Source: JBEIGE01 sp040382055 | Lineage (GTDB): Bacteria; Pseudomonadota; Gammaproteobacteria; Burkholderiales; Burkholderiaceae_C | Direction: 5' to 3' | DNA length: 64,000 nt | Assembly (NCBI GenBank): GCA_040382055.1 | Contig: JBEIGE010000004.1 | Location: 62,001 to 126,000 of the forward strand | Part shown: one piece after another, positions 52,966 to 61,404 of the stretch | Layout: the number at the start of each line of letters is the position of its first letter | How positions within the stretch are numbered: position 1 is the stretch's first letter | Notes under the pieces: model-generated | The model's input: only the letters and a program-made list of their open reading frames with translations | The model's database searches: none | Told to the model about the DNA's origin: nothing | Position numbers and translations under genes: made by a program

Positions 52966-54120
52966 ATGAAATTAGTAGGACTGGTGGGCTGGCGTGGCAT
53001 GGTCGGCTCGGTATTGATGGACCGCATGCAGGCAGAGGGCGACTTTGCGCTAATCGAGCCACTGTTTTTCTCAACCTCCAACGCGGGCGGCAAAGCGCCC
53101 CCGTTAGCCCGTAGCGAGGCTACTCTTCAGGACGCCTTCGATATCAGCGCCCTCAAACGTTGCGATATTCTTATCAGCGCCCAGGGCGGGGACTACACCT
53201 CTGAAGTTTTCCCGAAACTGCGTGCTTCGGGCTGGGACGGTCACTGGATTGACGCAGCATCAACACTGCGCATGGACCCAGGCGCTGTCATCATTCTTGA
53301 CCCGGTCAACATGCCGGTCATCCAAAAAGCGTTGGCGAATGGCGGCAAAAACTGGGTGGGTGGCAACTGCACGGTCAGCTGCATGCTCATGGGCGTGGGT
53401 GCTTTGTACAAGGCTGGCTTGGTGGAATGGATGAGCACCCAGACCTACCAGGCAGCTAGCGGCGGCGGCGCCCAGCACATGCGCGAACTGCTTACCCAGT
53501 ACGGGACCTTGAACGCCGAGGTCAAAGCCCTGCTGGACGATCCCAAGAGCGCCATCCTGGAAATTGACCGCAAGGTCATCGACAAGCAAAGGGCCTTGAC
53601 CGCCTCTGAGACCGCCAACTTTGGCGTACCGTTGGGCGGCAGTCTGATTCCCTGGATTGACAAGGATCTGGGTATAGGTAAAACCCGGGACGAGTCCGGC
53701 TGGGGAACCTCCAAAGAAGAGTGGAAAGGCATGGCCGAGACGAACAAAATTCTCGGCATGGGTGAGGGCTTTGGCTCAAGCGCAATTCCCGTAGATGGCT
53801 TTTGCGTCAGGGTAGGTGCCATGCGCTGCCACAGCCAGGCGCTGACTTTCAAGCTGAAAAAAGATGTGCCTGTGGCCGACATTGAAGCCCTGATTGCAGC
53901 CGATAACCCCTGGGCCAAGGTGGTTCCCAATACCCGTGAAGCCACCATGAAAGACCTGACACCGGTGGCCGTAACCGGCACCATGAACATTCCGGTGGGA
54001 CGCATCCGGAAATTGGCAATGGGCCCTGAGTATGTAGGCGCTTTCACCATTGGAGACCAGCTCCTGTGGGGTGCGGCTGAACCTCTGCGCCGGATGCTGC
54101 GGATTTTACTGGGTCACTGA
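52966..54120 (+). CDS. asd: aspartate-semialdehyde dehydrogenase
   Basis: A 384-residue NADPH-dependent enzyme that reduces aspartyl phosphate to the semialdehyde, the branch point to lysine, threonine, methionine and peptidoglycan. It has the Rossmann start MKLVGLVGWRGMVGSVLMDR, the nucleophile Cys135 in GGNCTVSCML and the catalytic His in RVGAMRCHSQALT. The length matches the Gram-negative type. ATG 52966 has AAAGG about eleven bases upstream; the open frame back to 52849 overlaps leuB and is discarded. Confidence 0.97.
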   Translation: MKLVGLVGWRGMVGSVLMDRMQAEGDFALIEPLFFSTSNAGGKAPPLARSEATLQDAFDISALKRCDILISAQGGDYTSEVFPKLRASGWDGHWIDAASTLRMDPGAVIILDPVNMPVIQKALANGGKNWVGGNCTVSCMLMGVGALYKAGLVEWMSTQTYQAASGGGAQHMRELLTQYGTLNAEVKALLDDPKSAILEIDRKVIDKQRALTASETANFGVPLGGSLIPWIDKDLGIGKTRDESGWGTSKEEWKGMAETNKILGMGEGFGSSAIPVDGFCVRVGAMRCHSQALTFKLKKDVPVADIEALIAADNPWAKVVPNTREATMKDLTPVAVTGTMNIPVGRIRKLAMGPEYVGAFTIGDQLLWGAAEPLRRMLRILLGH

Positions 54121-54338
54121 TTGAACGCTGTTCGACATGAAACCTGTCTTGACGCGCCGATTTTCATTTTTTTGTGTTGCAATCAAGCCTATCCTTGTGG
54201 TCATCTTTCGCAACGTTCGGGGCGGTTATTCTGAATAAAGCCCTGATGGTGTTTTGCTTTTCACTTTTCGAGTACTCGTTTTTGTCCCCAGACATGGGGA
54301 GACTTGAGTCGCCAAAACGGGCATAGGAGGTTAATCAA

Positions 54339-56639
54339 TTGACTGCTAAATTACTACGTTGGCGCAAAAGTGCAACTGCGGTTGTAGCGGCGGCGTTATT
54401 GGGTCTTTGTGCAAGCCAGGCCCTTGCTCTGACCTTGGGACGCATGGCTGTTCAATCCACGTTGGGTGAACCGCTGCGCGCAGAGATCGATCTGCCAAGT
54501 ATTACGCCTGAAGAAGCAGCCAGCCTTAAAGCCGTCGTAGCGAACCCGGATGCTTACCGGACCGCGGGTTTGGACTACAAACCCATCATGGGCGATCTGC
54601 AGATTGAGCTGATGCTCAAAGAAGACGGGCGACCCTACCTATCTATCAGCAGCAACCTTTCCGTCAACGATCCCTTTGTTGATTTGATTCTGGATGCAAG
54701 GTGGACTTCCGGACGCATTGTGAGCTACTACACCCTGCTTCTGGATCCACCCAAACTCCGGCAAGCTCCAGCACCCACCTTGGCTCAGGTACCACCACCC
54801 ATACCTGACGCCTCTGCACCCGCGGTTCAATCTGCAGCACCCCTCACATCGCTTGAGCCCACATCACGTCCAGGACAGGAAACATCTGAAGCATCGTCAT
54901 CGCGGTCATTACCTGAGGTGCGTCCTACCCAGCCACCTTTGGCTGAGGTTGTCAAGCCAGCCCCTGCGCCAACGCCGGCCATATCTGCTGCTAGGGAAGT
55001 AACCCTAAAGACTGGAGACACAGCCAGCAAGATTGCAATTGCCAACAAAGCCAGTGACGTATCACTCGACCAGATGTTGGTTGCATTACTGCGCGCTAAT
55101 CCGGATGTCTTTATCAACGGAAACCTGAACCGGGTTCGCGCGGGAGCGGTTCTGAAACTGCCCGACGCCGATCAGGTCACGGCGATCCCTCCAGGTGAAG
55201 CCAGCCAGTTGGTCAGAGCACATAGCAAAGATTTCAGCGAATACCGCGCCAAGTTGGCAGCTAGCGTGCCAACACGAGAGGTTGCAGCGGCAGACCGCCG
55301 GGCCAGTGGCAAGATCCAGGCGCAAGTAAAGGACAAAAAGTCAAGCGCTCAAGCCGCGGACAAGCTCACGCTTTCCAAAGGTGCCGCCGAAAGAAAGGCC
55401 ACTGAAGAAAAGATTGCCAAGGAGCGCGAAGCCCAAGAAGCTGCATCCCGAACCCTAGCCCTGAACAAAAACCTGGAAGAACTCAACAAACTCAGTTCTG
55501 CTTCTCAAGCTGCAGAATCACCCCCGCCTGCAGCCGTGGCAGTTCCACCACTTGTTCCGGCAGTTCAAGCGGTCACGCAACCAGCTTGGCTTGATCGCCT
55601 CATCGACGACCCACTGATTCCCGCAGCCGCCGGAGGTCTGATTGCCCTGTTGGCTGGCTTTGGTTTTTACCGAGTTCGCCAGCGCAAACAAGCACCGCAG
55701 GCTGAGAGATCATCTGATGAGACGTCTCAGGATGCCAGCCCTAAGCTGGAAAATACCGAGCAACCCCCTATGCTCACTGAAGCCGACGTTGAGCAGCCAG
55801 TCGAGGTTAGTGATGCAAACCCGCCCGACTCCGATCTGGTCGATCCGGAAAGCCTGCTTGAAGAACCCGTTGATCTGCCTGAGACCACTCCTGAAACAAG
55901 CCTTGAGACTGCCTCTGGGTCAACTCTTGAGACTGCCTCTGGGTCAACTCTTGAGACTGCCTCTGGGTCAACTCTTAGATCCACCTCCGGGACCATCCCC
56001 GGTCAAGCTATGACGCTCAATGGTCCTGACGGCATAAGTTTGGATGAAGGCAGCCAGGCAGGCTCAGTTAACCAGGAACAGCCCAAAACTGCAGATGCGG
56101 TCGATCCTGAAACTGACCTGGATCTCGACTTCTTGCTCGATGAGCCAGCTGCAAACACACCGCCGCCACTCGCCATGAATTTTGAGGGCGTTGCTTCTCG
56201 TGTTGATGGTGTTGCTTCTGGTGATGCCGCAGCATCTGAAAGAACCAATGCCGATGAAATTGACCTTTCTGGCACTAAGCGGCCATCCGATCCCTCAGTG
56301 GTCATAGAGTTACCCGACGGCATGGGCGATCTGGAGATATCCCTGAAAGGCTTGGAATCCCCTACGCCGGAGCTGACGCTTGACAATGAGCAGGACAAAA
56401 AGTCATCCGACATGCTGGAATTCGATCTAAGCTCTTTGTCGCTGGATCTGGATAGCCCTGCTGGGCCAGCGTCACCAGAGATCATGGATGACCCATTGGT
56501 CACCAAGCTGGCTCTGGCCGAAGAATTCAACGCCATCGGCGACTCTGATGGCGCACGTGCCATGATTGAGGAAGTCATTGCCGAGGCAACCGGCGACATG
56601 AAGGCCAAGGCCGAGCAAGCCCTGCGCGCCTTGAAATAA
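54339..56639 (+). CDS. fimV: FimV-like pilus/polarity protein
   Basis: A 766-residue FimV homologue. The start is TTG 54339, set by AGGAGG (54325-54330) eight bases before it. Order: a signal-anchor (VVAAALLGLCASQALALTLG), the conserved FimV N-domain (GEPLRAEIDLPSITPEEAAS), a Pro/Ser/Ala linker, a LysM peptidoglycan-binding domain (about 225-280, VTLKTGDTASKIAIANKASD), an Ala/Lys/Glu coiled coil, one transmembrane helix (near 430-446), a long acidic cytoplasmic region and the C-terminal FimV helix motif (LALAEEFNAIGDSDGARAMI). Homologues act in twitching motility and pole organisation. The acidic region carries three tandem ETASGSTL units. The 218-bp leader has a small hairpin at 54281-54302 (CCCC/GGGG) but no clear promoter. 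Confidence 0.93.
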   Translation: MTAKLLRWRKSATAVVAAALLGLCASQALALTLGRMAVQSTLGEPLRAEIDLPSITPEEAASLKAVVANPDAYRTAGLDYKPIMGDLQIELMLKEDGRPYLSISSNLSVNDPFVDLILDARWTSGRIVSYYTLLLDPPKLRQAPAPTLAQVPPPIPDASAPAVQSAAPLTSLEPTSRPGQETSEASSSRSLPEVRPTQPPLAEVVKPAPAPTPAISAAREVTLKTGDTASKIAIANKASDVSLDQMLVALLRANPDVFINGNLNRVRAGAVLKLPDADQVTAIPPGEASQLVRAHSKDFSEYRAKLAASVPTREVAAADRRASGKIQAQVKDKKSSAQAADKLTLSKGAAERKATEEKIAKEREAQEAASRTLALNKNLEELNKLSSASQAAESPPPAAVAVPPLVPAVQAVTQPAWLDRLIDDPLIPAAAGGLIALLAGFGFYRVRQRKQAPQAERSSDETSQDASPKLENTEQPPMLTEADVEQPVEVSDANPPDSDLVDPESLLEEPVDLPETTPETSLETASGSTLETASGSTLETASGSTLRSTSGTIPGQAMTLNGPDGISLDEGSQAGSVNQEQPKTADAVDPETDLDLDFLLDEPAANTPPPLAMNFEGVASRVDGVASGDAAASERTNADEIDLSGTKRPSDPSVVIELPDGMGDLEISLKGLESPTPELTLDNEQDKKSSDMLEFDLSSLSLDLDSPAGPASPEIMDDPLVTKLALAEEFNAIGDSDGARAMIEEVIAEATGDMKAKAEQALRALK
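55906..55977 (+). repeat. three exact 24-bp tandem repeats in fimV
   Basis: Three perfect copies of a 24-bp unit beginning GAGACTGCC and ending ACTCTT, encoding ETASGSTL three times in the disordered acidic part of FimV. The unit length is a multiple of three, so gain or loss of copies would keep the frame. Confidence 0.95.
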
Positions 56640-56652
56640 ACATGTACTCGCC

Positions 56653-57435
56653 GTGAGGGTGGCTCTGGGGATCAGCTATAACGGGCAGCCTTACCAAGGC
56701 TGGCAAAGCCAGCTCTCGGGTCTGACAGTACAGGACAAACTGGAAAAGGCACTGGGCACCTTTACCGCCCACCGCGTGTCCACCCTGTGTGCTGGACGAA
56801 CTGACGCCGGGGTGCACGGACTCATGCAGGTGGTTCACTTTGACACGCCCATTGACCGGGATATGCACGCCTGGGTAAGAGGCACGAACGCATTTTTACC
56901 GCACGACATTGCCGTGCAATGGGCCCGGCGGGTTCCAGAGTCGTTCCATTGCCGCGCCAGCGCTGTTTCGCGCCGATATGCGTATGTCCTGCTGGACTCC
57001 CCCGTGCGCCCGAGTGTCGACAACGGGCGTGTTGGTTGGACTTTTCTGCCCCTAAAGCTGGAGCCCATGAAAGAAGCCATGAACTGCCTCCTTGGGGAAC
57101 ATGATTTTTCATCGTTCAGGGCATCAGCCTGTCAGGCGTTATCGCCCGTCAAAACCATGAAAGACATCAGAATCAGCCGCAAAGGCGCCTACTGGCGCTT
57201 TGAATTTGAAGCTACCGCCTTTTTGCACCACATGATCCGCAACATCATGGGCTGCCTGGTTTATATCGGCCAAGGCAAACACCCGCCTTCCTGGATGGCA
57301 GAGGTACTGGCTGCGCGCAGCCGTTTGGCTGCTGCGCCCACCTTTTCTTCCAATGGCCTTTACTTTCTTGGGCCTCGCTACGATGCCCACTGGGGCTTGC
57401 CGGATCAAACGGCTGCGTATGATGCACTGCCATGA
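56653..57435 (+). CDS. truA: tRNA pseudouridine(38-40) synthase
   Basis: A 260-residue pseudouridine synthase that modifies U38-U40 of tRNA anticodon arms. The catalytic Asp is in CAGRTDAGVHG, and other blocks are ALGISYNGQPYQGWQSQ, SFHCRASAVSRRYAYVL and RNIMGCLVYIGQGK. The start is GTG 56653 (MRVALGISYNG), 13 bp after fimV, and its stop overlaps trpF by four bases (ATGA). The arrangement fimV-truA-trpF is usual in this group. Confidence 0.96.
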   Translation: MRVALGISYNGQPYQGWQSQLSGLTVQDKLEKALGTFTAHRVSTLCAGRTDAGVHGLMQVVHFDTPIDRDMHAWVRGTNAFLPHDIAVQWARRVPESFHCRASAVSRRYAYVLLDSPVRPSVDNGRVGWTFLPLKLEPMKEAMNCLLGEHDFSSFRASACQALSPVKTMKDIRISRKGAYWRFEFEATAFLHHMIRNIMGCLVYIGQGKHPPSWMAEVLAARSRLAAAPTFSSNGLYFLGPRYDAHWGLPDQTAAYDALP

Positions 57436-58136
57436 AAGCCAACCGAACCCGAATCAAAATTTGCGGACTGACGCGTGAACAGGACGTGGATGCTGCTGTT
57501 CAAGCCGGGGCAGATGCCATCGGCTTTGTGCTCTACCCCCAAAGTGCCCGCTATGTCAGCCCGGCTCGGGCGGCTGAACTGGCCGGCCGGCTGCCACCCT
57601 TTGTGACCCCGGTACTGCTCTTTGTCAATGAGTCTGCTACAAATATAGTAGCTTCTTGTCAAGCTGTGGCGGGGGCTATCCTCCAATTTCATGGTGATGA
57701 AACGCCTTTAAACTGCCTTGAGATCAGCCGCCTGGTCAACCGGCCCTATCTGCGCGCAGCACGGATTCCCCTGGGTCAGGACGCAACAGGCTTTGACCTC
57801 GTAAAATACGCCCAAGATTATTTTGATGCCCAAGCCATTCTGCTCGATGCCCATGTAGACGGGTTTGGTGGTGGCGGCAAAACTTTCAATTGGTCACTTC
57901 TTCCTCCAAGCGTCAACGCTCACCTCGTCTTGAGTGGTGGACTCACCAGTGCAAACGTGGGCGACGGCATCACGGAAGTCCGGCCACGCTGTAAAACGCT
58001 GGCTGTGGACGTGAGCTCTGGCGTGGAAGCGCAGGACGCTCTCGGCCAGCCCCTGAAGGGCATCAAGGACCCCGAAAAAATCCGCCAGTTCGTTGCCGCC
58101 GTGCGCGCGGCGGACCGGCATATTGCAGGAATTTGA
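57432..58136 (+). CDS. trpF: phosphoribosylanthranilate isomerase
   Basis: A 234-residue TIM-barrel isomerase of tryptophan synthesis. The catalytic Cys11 in IKICGLTRE and an Asp in LLDAHVDGFGGGGKTF (Asp139 by position) are present, with the phosphate-binding LVLSGGLTSANV and VDVSSGVE near the end. ATG overlaps the truA stop. Codons 69-85 are encoded by an A/T-rich sequence containing GCTAC-AAATATA-GTAGC, resembling a dispersed repeat, but the reading frame and length are normal. Confidence 0.96.
   Translation: MKANRTRIKICGLTREQDVDAAVQAGADAIGFVLYPQSARYVSPARAAELAGRLPPFVTPVLLFVNESATNIVASCQAVAGAILQFHGDETPLNCLEISRLVNRPYLRAARIPLGQDATGFDLVKYAQDYFDAQAILLDAHVDGFGGGGKTFNWSLLPPSVNAHLVLSGGLTSANVGDGITEVRPRCKTLAVDVSSGVEAQDALGQPLKGIKDPEKIRQFVAAVRAADRHIAGI
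57635..57680 (+). repeat. GCTAC-N7-GTAGC dispersed-repeat-like sequence inside trpF
   Basis: GCTAC (57636-57640) and GTAGC (57648-57652) form a perfect inverted pair around AAATATA, followed by a TTCTTGTCAAGCTGTGGCGG context and GGCTATCC. The block is markedly richer in A/T than the flanking codons. It encodes the solvent-exposed stretch of TrpF between VNES and QFHGDE. Related patterns occur at 7101-7138 and 51786-51812. Confidence 0.35.
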
Positions 58137-58141
58137 AAACC

Positions 58142-59440
58142 ATGTTCGATTACCAACAACCCGACACACGAGGCCACTTTGGCAAGTACGGCGGCAGCTT
58201 TGTCTCCGAAACACTCACCCACGCCATCAACGAACTCAAGGCTGCCTACGCCAAGTACCAGCACGACCCGGAGTTTTTGAGAGAGTTCAAGTACGAACTG
58301 GCGCACTTTGTTGGTCGCCCCTCTCCCATTTACCATGCCGCACGCATGAGCCGTGAGCAGGGTGGCGCGCAGATTTACCTCAAACGCGAAGACCTCAACC
58401 ACACAGGCGCGCACAAAATCAACAACACCATTGGCCAGGCCATGCTGGCACGGCGCATGGGCAAGCCGCGCATCATTGCCGAAACCGGTGCCGGCCAGCA
58501 TGGCGTGGCCACCGCCACCATCTGCGCCCGCTACGGGCTGGAGTGCGTGGTGTACATGGGCAGCGAAGACGTCAAACGCCAAAGCCCCAATGTCTACCGA
58601 ATGAAGTTGCTGGGTGCCACCGTGGTGCCGGTGGAAAGCGGCAGCAAAACCCTCAAAGACGCCCTGAATGAAGCCATGCGCGACTGGGTTGCCAACGTGG
58701 ACAACACCTTCTACATCATCGGCACCGTTGCCGGACCCCACCCCTACCCCATGATGGTGCGCGATTTTCAAAGCGTCATCGGCAACGAGTGTCTGGTGCA
58801 GATGCCAGAAATGCTGGCCGCAGCCGGGTGCAAAACCGACCAGCCCGATGCAGTGGTCGCTTGTGTGGGCGGGGGCTCCAATGCCATGGGTATCTTCTAC
58901 CCCTATATCCAGCATGACAAAACCCGCTTGATTGGCGTGGAAGCCGCGGGTGAAGGCATGGACAGTGGCAAACATTCAGCCAGCATCCAGCGCGGCAGCC
59001 CCGGCGTGCTGCACGGCAACCGAACCTATGTGCTGCAGGACGATAACGGCCAGGTGACCGAAACCCACAGCATCAGCGCGGGACTGGACTACCCCGGCGT
59101 GGGCCCGGAGCACGCCTTTTTAAGTGACATCGGCCGCGCCGAATACGTGGGCATTACCGACACCGAGGCACTGGCAGCTTTTCACTACCTGTGCCGCACC
59201 GAAGGCATCATCCCCGCGTTGGAATCCAGTCACGCCGTGGCCTATGCCATGAAGCTGGCCAAGACCATGCGGCCGGACCAAAGCATTCTGGTCAACCTGT
59301 CTGGCCGTGGCGACAAAGACATCGGCACCGTAGCCGACCTGAGCAACGGCGAATTTTTCTGCCGCCCCAGCTGCACAGGTCAATCGGTCAAAGGCGGCGA
59401 ACAAGCGATCAAGCTGGTGAAGCACGGAGTTGCTGCATGA
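58142..59440 (+). CDS. trpB: tryptophan synthase beta subunit
   Basis: A 432-residue PLP enzyme that joins indole and serine. PLP-binding Lys92 is in NHTGAHKINN, with the glycine-rich phosphate loop CVGGGSNAMG and the motif ETGAGQHGVATA. ATG 58142 is chosen: AGGA lies about twelve bases upstream, and a TTG at 58133 overlapping the trpF stop would have no space for a ribosome-binding site. The stop overlaps trpA (ATGA). Confidence 0.98.
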   Translation: MFDYQQPDTRGHFGKYGGSFVSETLTHAINELKAAYAKYQHDPEFLREFKYELAHFVGRPSPIYHAARMSREQGGAQIYLKREDLNHTGAHKINNTIGQAMLARRMGKPRIIAETGAGQHGVATATICARYGLECVVYMGSEDVKRQSPNVYRMKLLGATVVPVESGSKTLKDALNEAMRDWVANVDNTFYIIGTVAGPHPYPMMVRDFQSVIGNECLVQMPEMLAAAGCKTDQPDAVVACVGGGSNAMGIFYPYIQHDKTRLIGVEAAGEGMDSGKHSASIQRGSPGVLHGNRTYVLQDDNGQVTETHSISAGLDYPGVGPEHAFLSDIGRAEYVGITDTEALAAFHYLCRTEGIIPALESSHAVAYAMKLAKTMRPDQSILVNLSGRGDKDIGTVADLSNGEFFCRPSCTGQSVKGGEQAIKLVKHGVAA

Positions 59441-60261
59441 GCCGCATCACCACCAAACTGGACAAGCTCAAAGCCCAGGGCCGCAAGGCACTCATTCCCT
59501 TTGTCACGGCAGGCTATCCCTATGCCGACGTGACCCCCGAGCTGATGCACGGAATGGTTGCGGGTGGTGCTGACGTCATCGAGCTGGGTGTGCCGTTTTC
59601 CGACCCCAGTGCCGACGGCCCGGTCATCCAGAAGGCAGGCGACAAGGCGCTGGCGTTTGGCATAGGCCTGGTCCAGGTGCTGGCCATGGTGCAGGAATTC
59701 CGCCAGACCGACACCAGCACGCCCGTCGTGCTCATGGGCTATGCCAACCCGGTGGAGCGTTACGACCAGAAGCACGCCACACCGGGCGTTGCCAGCGCGT
59801 TCGTGAAAGACGCGTCAGAGGCAGGTGTGGATGGTGTGCTCATCGTGGACTATCCCCCCGAGGAATGCGAAGCCTTTGCCGCAGACCTGCGCGCCCATGG
59901 GCTGGACCTCATCTTTTTGCTCGCCCCCACCAGCACCGATGCGCGCATGGCCCAGGTGGCCCGCGTGGCCAGCGGCTATGTGTATTACGTCTCGCTCAAG
60001 GGCGTGACCGGTTCCGGCGCACTGGACACCGACGCGGTAGAAGCCATGCTGCCGCGCATCCGCCAGCACATCAGCATTCCGGTAGGCGTGGGTTTTGGCA
60101 TCCGCGATGCAGCCACCGCCAAAACCATCTCCAAAGTGGCCGACGCCGTAGTGATTGGCAGCAAAATCATCCAGATTCTGGAAAACCAGCCGCGTGAGCA
60201 GGTGGCTGCCACTGCGCAAAATTTTTTAAGCGAGATTCGCCAAGCGCTGGATGCGGGCTGA
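59437..60261 (+). CDS. trpA: tryptophan synthase alpha subunit
   Basis: A 274-residue TIM-barrel subunit that cleaves indole-3-glycerol phosphate. Catalytic Glu49 and Asp60 are in VIELGVPFSDPSADGPVIQ, with the phosphate-binding GVGFGIRDAATA and VIGSKII near the end. ATG 59437 overlaps the trpB stop. In relatives accD usually follows directly; here a foreign-looking gene and a palindromic element separate them. Confidence 0.97.
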   Translation: MSRITTKLDKLKAQGRKALIPFVTAGYPYADVTPELMHGMVAGGADVIELGVPFSDPSADGPVIQKAGDKALAFGIGLVQVLAMVQEFRQTDTSTPVVLMGYANPVERYDQKHATPGVASAFVKDASEAGVDGVLIVDYPPEECEAFAADLRAHGLDLIFLLAPTSTDARMAQVARVASGYVYYVSLKGVTGSGALDTDAVEAMLPRIRQHISIPVGVGFGIRDAATAKTISKVADAVVIGSKIIQILENQPREQVAATAQNFLSEIRQALDAG

Positions 60262-60495
60262 CGGTGTGCGCATGCGATTTGCCGCTAGTACGGTTAGCGA
60301 GCCTACGGAGCGGAAGTAAATACCAAATGATTGAACCACAGGTGTTACACCAAGCGAAAATGCCATAGGTTTTTTGCTATGCTTATGTGAGCAAATTATT
60401 TAATATCTACGAGGGCTAACAATGAATTTCAGCGCTTATTCGAAGCTTTCATTCGGCAAATAGTTGATATCTAAAACACGTTAGGCGCTATCTCA

Positions 60496-60978
60496 ATGAG
60501 CATACCGTTCCGTCATTCCGCTGGCTTCGGCAAACGCATCGAGTACTGGATCGTTGGACTCATGCTGAAACAGGGCATGGACGTCTACCTACCTCTTGTA
60601 GACGACGACGCAATTGATGCGGTCATAAAAGTTGGCGATGATCAGTTCGTTCAGGTCCAGATCAAAGCGCGCTCAAAGAACATCATATCCGGCGATGGCG
60701 CGCTCTTCTCTGCCATCCCCCACAAGCCACGCAAGAACTACTTCTTTGTCTTCTATTCAGAACGGCACGACAAGATTTGGATTCTCACATCTAATGAGTT
60801 CATCCAGTACTCGCACGAAAACAAAAAAGGTGCCAACATTGGCAAGAGCAGCATATGGTTTAACGGCAAGCGCAAGAACAAAGAAACCGGAGAGTACGAG
60901 GAGCACATACACGAGCGCTTCAACCAGTTCGAGGCAAAGAACCATGATCTATCCAAGCTTCTTCGGCACAGTGCCTAA
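60496..60978 (+). CDS. hypothetical cassette-type protein, possible PD-(D/E)XK-like fold
   Basis: A 160-residue cytoplasmic protein of no family that I can name. The N-terminal part shows the order expected of a restriction-endonuclease-like core: a Glu in a helix (FGKRIEYWIVGLMLKQG, Glu16), an acidic strand DDDAIDAVIKV (about 36-46) and QVQIKAR (about 53-59) with Gln in the place of the usual Glu before Lys. The C-terminal half is basic and polar (NGKRKNKETGEYEEHIHERF). Nuclease activity is only inferred. The gene is more A/T-rich than its neighbours, stands alone in a cassette-like setting and has no clear ribosome-binding site. Such solitary genes in cassettes are often toxins, defence proteins or unknowns. 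Confidence 0.75.
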   Translation: MSIPFRHSAGFGKRIEYWIVGLMLKQGMDVYLPLVDDDAIDAVIKVGDDQFVQVQIKARSKNIISGDGALFSAIPHKPRKNYFFVFYSERHDKIWILTSNEFIQYSHENKKGANIGKSSIWFNGKRKNKETGEYEEHIHERFNQFEAKNHDLSKLLRHSA

Positions 60979-61032
60979 CTGGGCGTTCCAATCGTAAACC
61001 CATGCTTCGCATGGCCACCAGTGAACTGTGAC
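60973..61032 (+). other. attC-like recombination site
   Basis: GCCTAAC (60973-60979) as R'', five spacer bases, GTTC (60985-60988) as L'', an inner perfect hairpin CCATGC-TTC-GCATGG (61000-61014), then GAAC (61023-61026) as L'. The arms pair in the order expected of a single-stranded attC fold and the total size (about 60 bp) fits. The terminal R' (expected GTTRRRY) reads GTGACCT, so the site is degenerate or has been broken. Confidence 0.45.
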
Positions 61033-61111
61033 CTTCAAACGATAGAAAAACCTCTGGCCCCCTGCCCGCCACACCTTCAGTCAAAAAACGGCTTCACCAC
61101 GACTACCCACC

Positions 61112-61313
61112 CCAAAAAACCACCCAAGGCTGCGCTGCGCACCACCCTAAGCCGCTGGTCGCTGTCGCGACTACCCTGCGCTGCTCGCGCCCGGCGGGAG
61201 GCTCAGAAACTCGCCCTGCGGGCTCAAACACCTGAGCCTCTTGATCCGCCAGCCGCTGCGCTGCTTGGCAGCGCCACAAGGGTGGCGCGCAGCGCAGCCT
61301 TGGGTGGTTTTGG
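61112..61313. repeat. about 200-bp palindromic intergenic element
   Basis: The outer arms, 61112-61148 and 61279-61313, are inverted copies over about 35 bases, differing by two extra A and one substitution. They begin CCAAAAAACCACCCAAGG on the left and end CCTTGGGTGGTTTTGG on the right. Within them GAGGCTCAG (61198-61206) pairs with CTGAGCCTC (61231-61239 region) around an inner GCCCTGCGGGC. The whole can fold into a long branched hairpin. The centre is G/C-rich and has no credible gene. It looks like a member of a multi-copy REP/MITE-type family, but only one copy is in this window. Confidence 0.75.
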
Positions 61314-61331
61314 CCGACACCGACAGGATGC

Positions 61332-61360
61332 TGGAGCGCAACACGCCAATGTCGGATAAT
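61332..61360 (+). promoter_or_regulatory. candidate accD promoter
   Basis: TGGAGC (61332-61337) and GATAAT (61355-61360) with a 17-bp spacer, 44 bp before accD. The -35 box is weak (3 of 6). It would give accD a promoter of its own downstream of the palindromic element. Confidence 0.3.
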
Positions 61361-61404
61361 CCCCCTTCTGTTGGACGCCCTTGGGTACTGAACTGGAGAC
61401 CGCT

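Larger units (their letters stand above)
60480..61032 (+). mobile_element. integron gene-cassette-like unit between trpA and accD
   Basis: The unit starts after GTTAGGC (60480-60486), which has the GTTRRRY core of an attC/attI crossover site, nine bases before the ATG at 60496. After the single gene comes GCCTAAC (60973-60979), its reverse complement, with the stop codon TAA inside it, as is typical of cassettes. The 3' GTTRRRY core expected near 61028-61034 is degenerate. The cassette gene and the 234 bp before it (60262-60495) are richer in A/T than the surrounding trp and acc genes. A further GGCTAAC at 60414 might be the 5' half of a preceding attC, but its inner arms do not pair well. 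No integrase gene is in the window. Confidence 0.5.

Noticed and set aside
58133..58141. TTG start for trpB overlapping the trpF stop
   Set aside because: There would be no room for a ribosome-binding site, and the conserved N-terminus begins at ATG 58142.
60414..60486. A complete second attC site ahead of the cassette-like gene
   Set aside because: GGCTAAC and GTTAGGC are nearly complementary and 73 bp apart, but the inner L arms do not pair, so only the GTTAGGC end is used as evidence.
61021..61359. 112-codon open frame across the palindromic element
   Set aside because: The composition comes from the palindrome, the product is Arg/Ala/Pro-rich without structure, and there is no ribosome-binding site.
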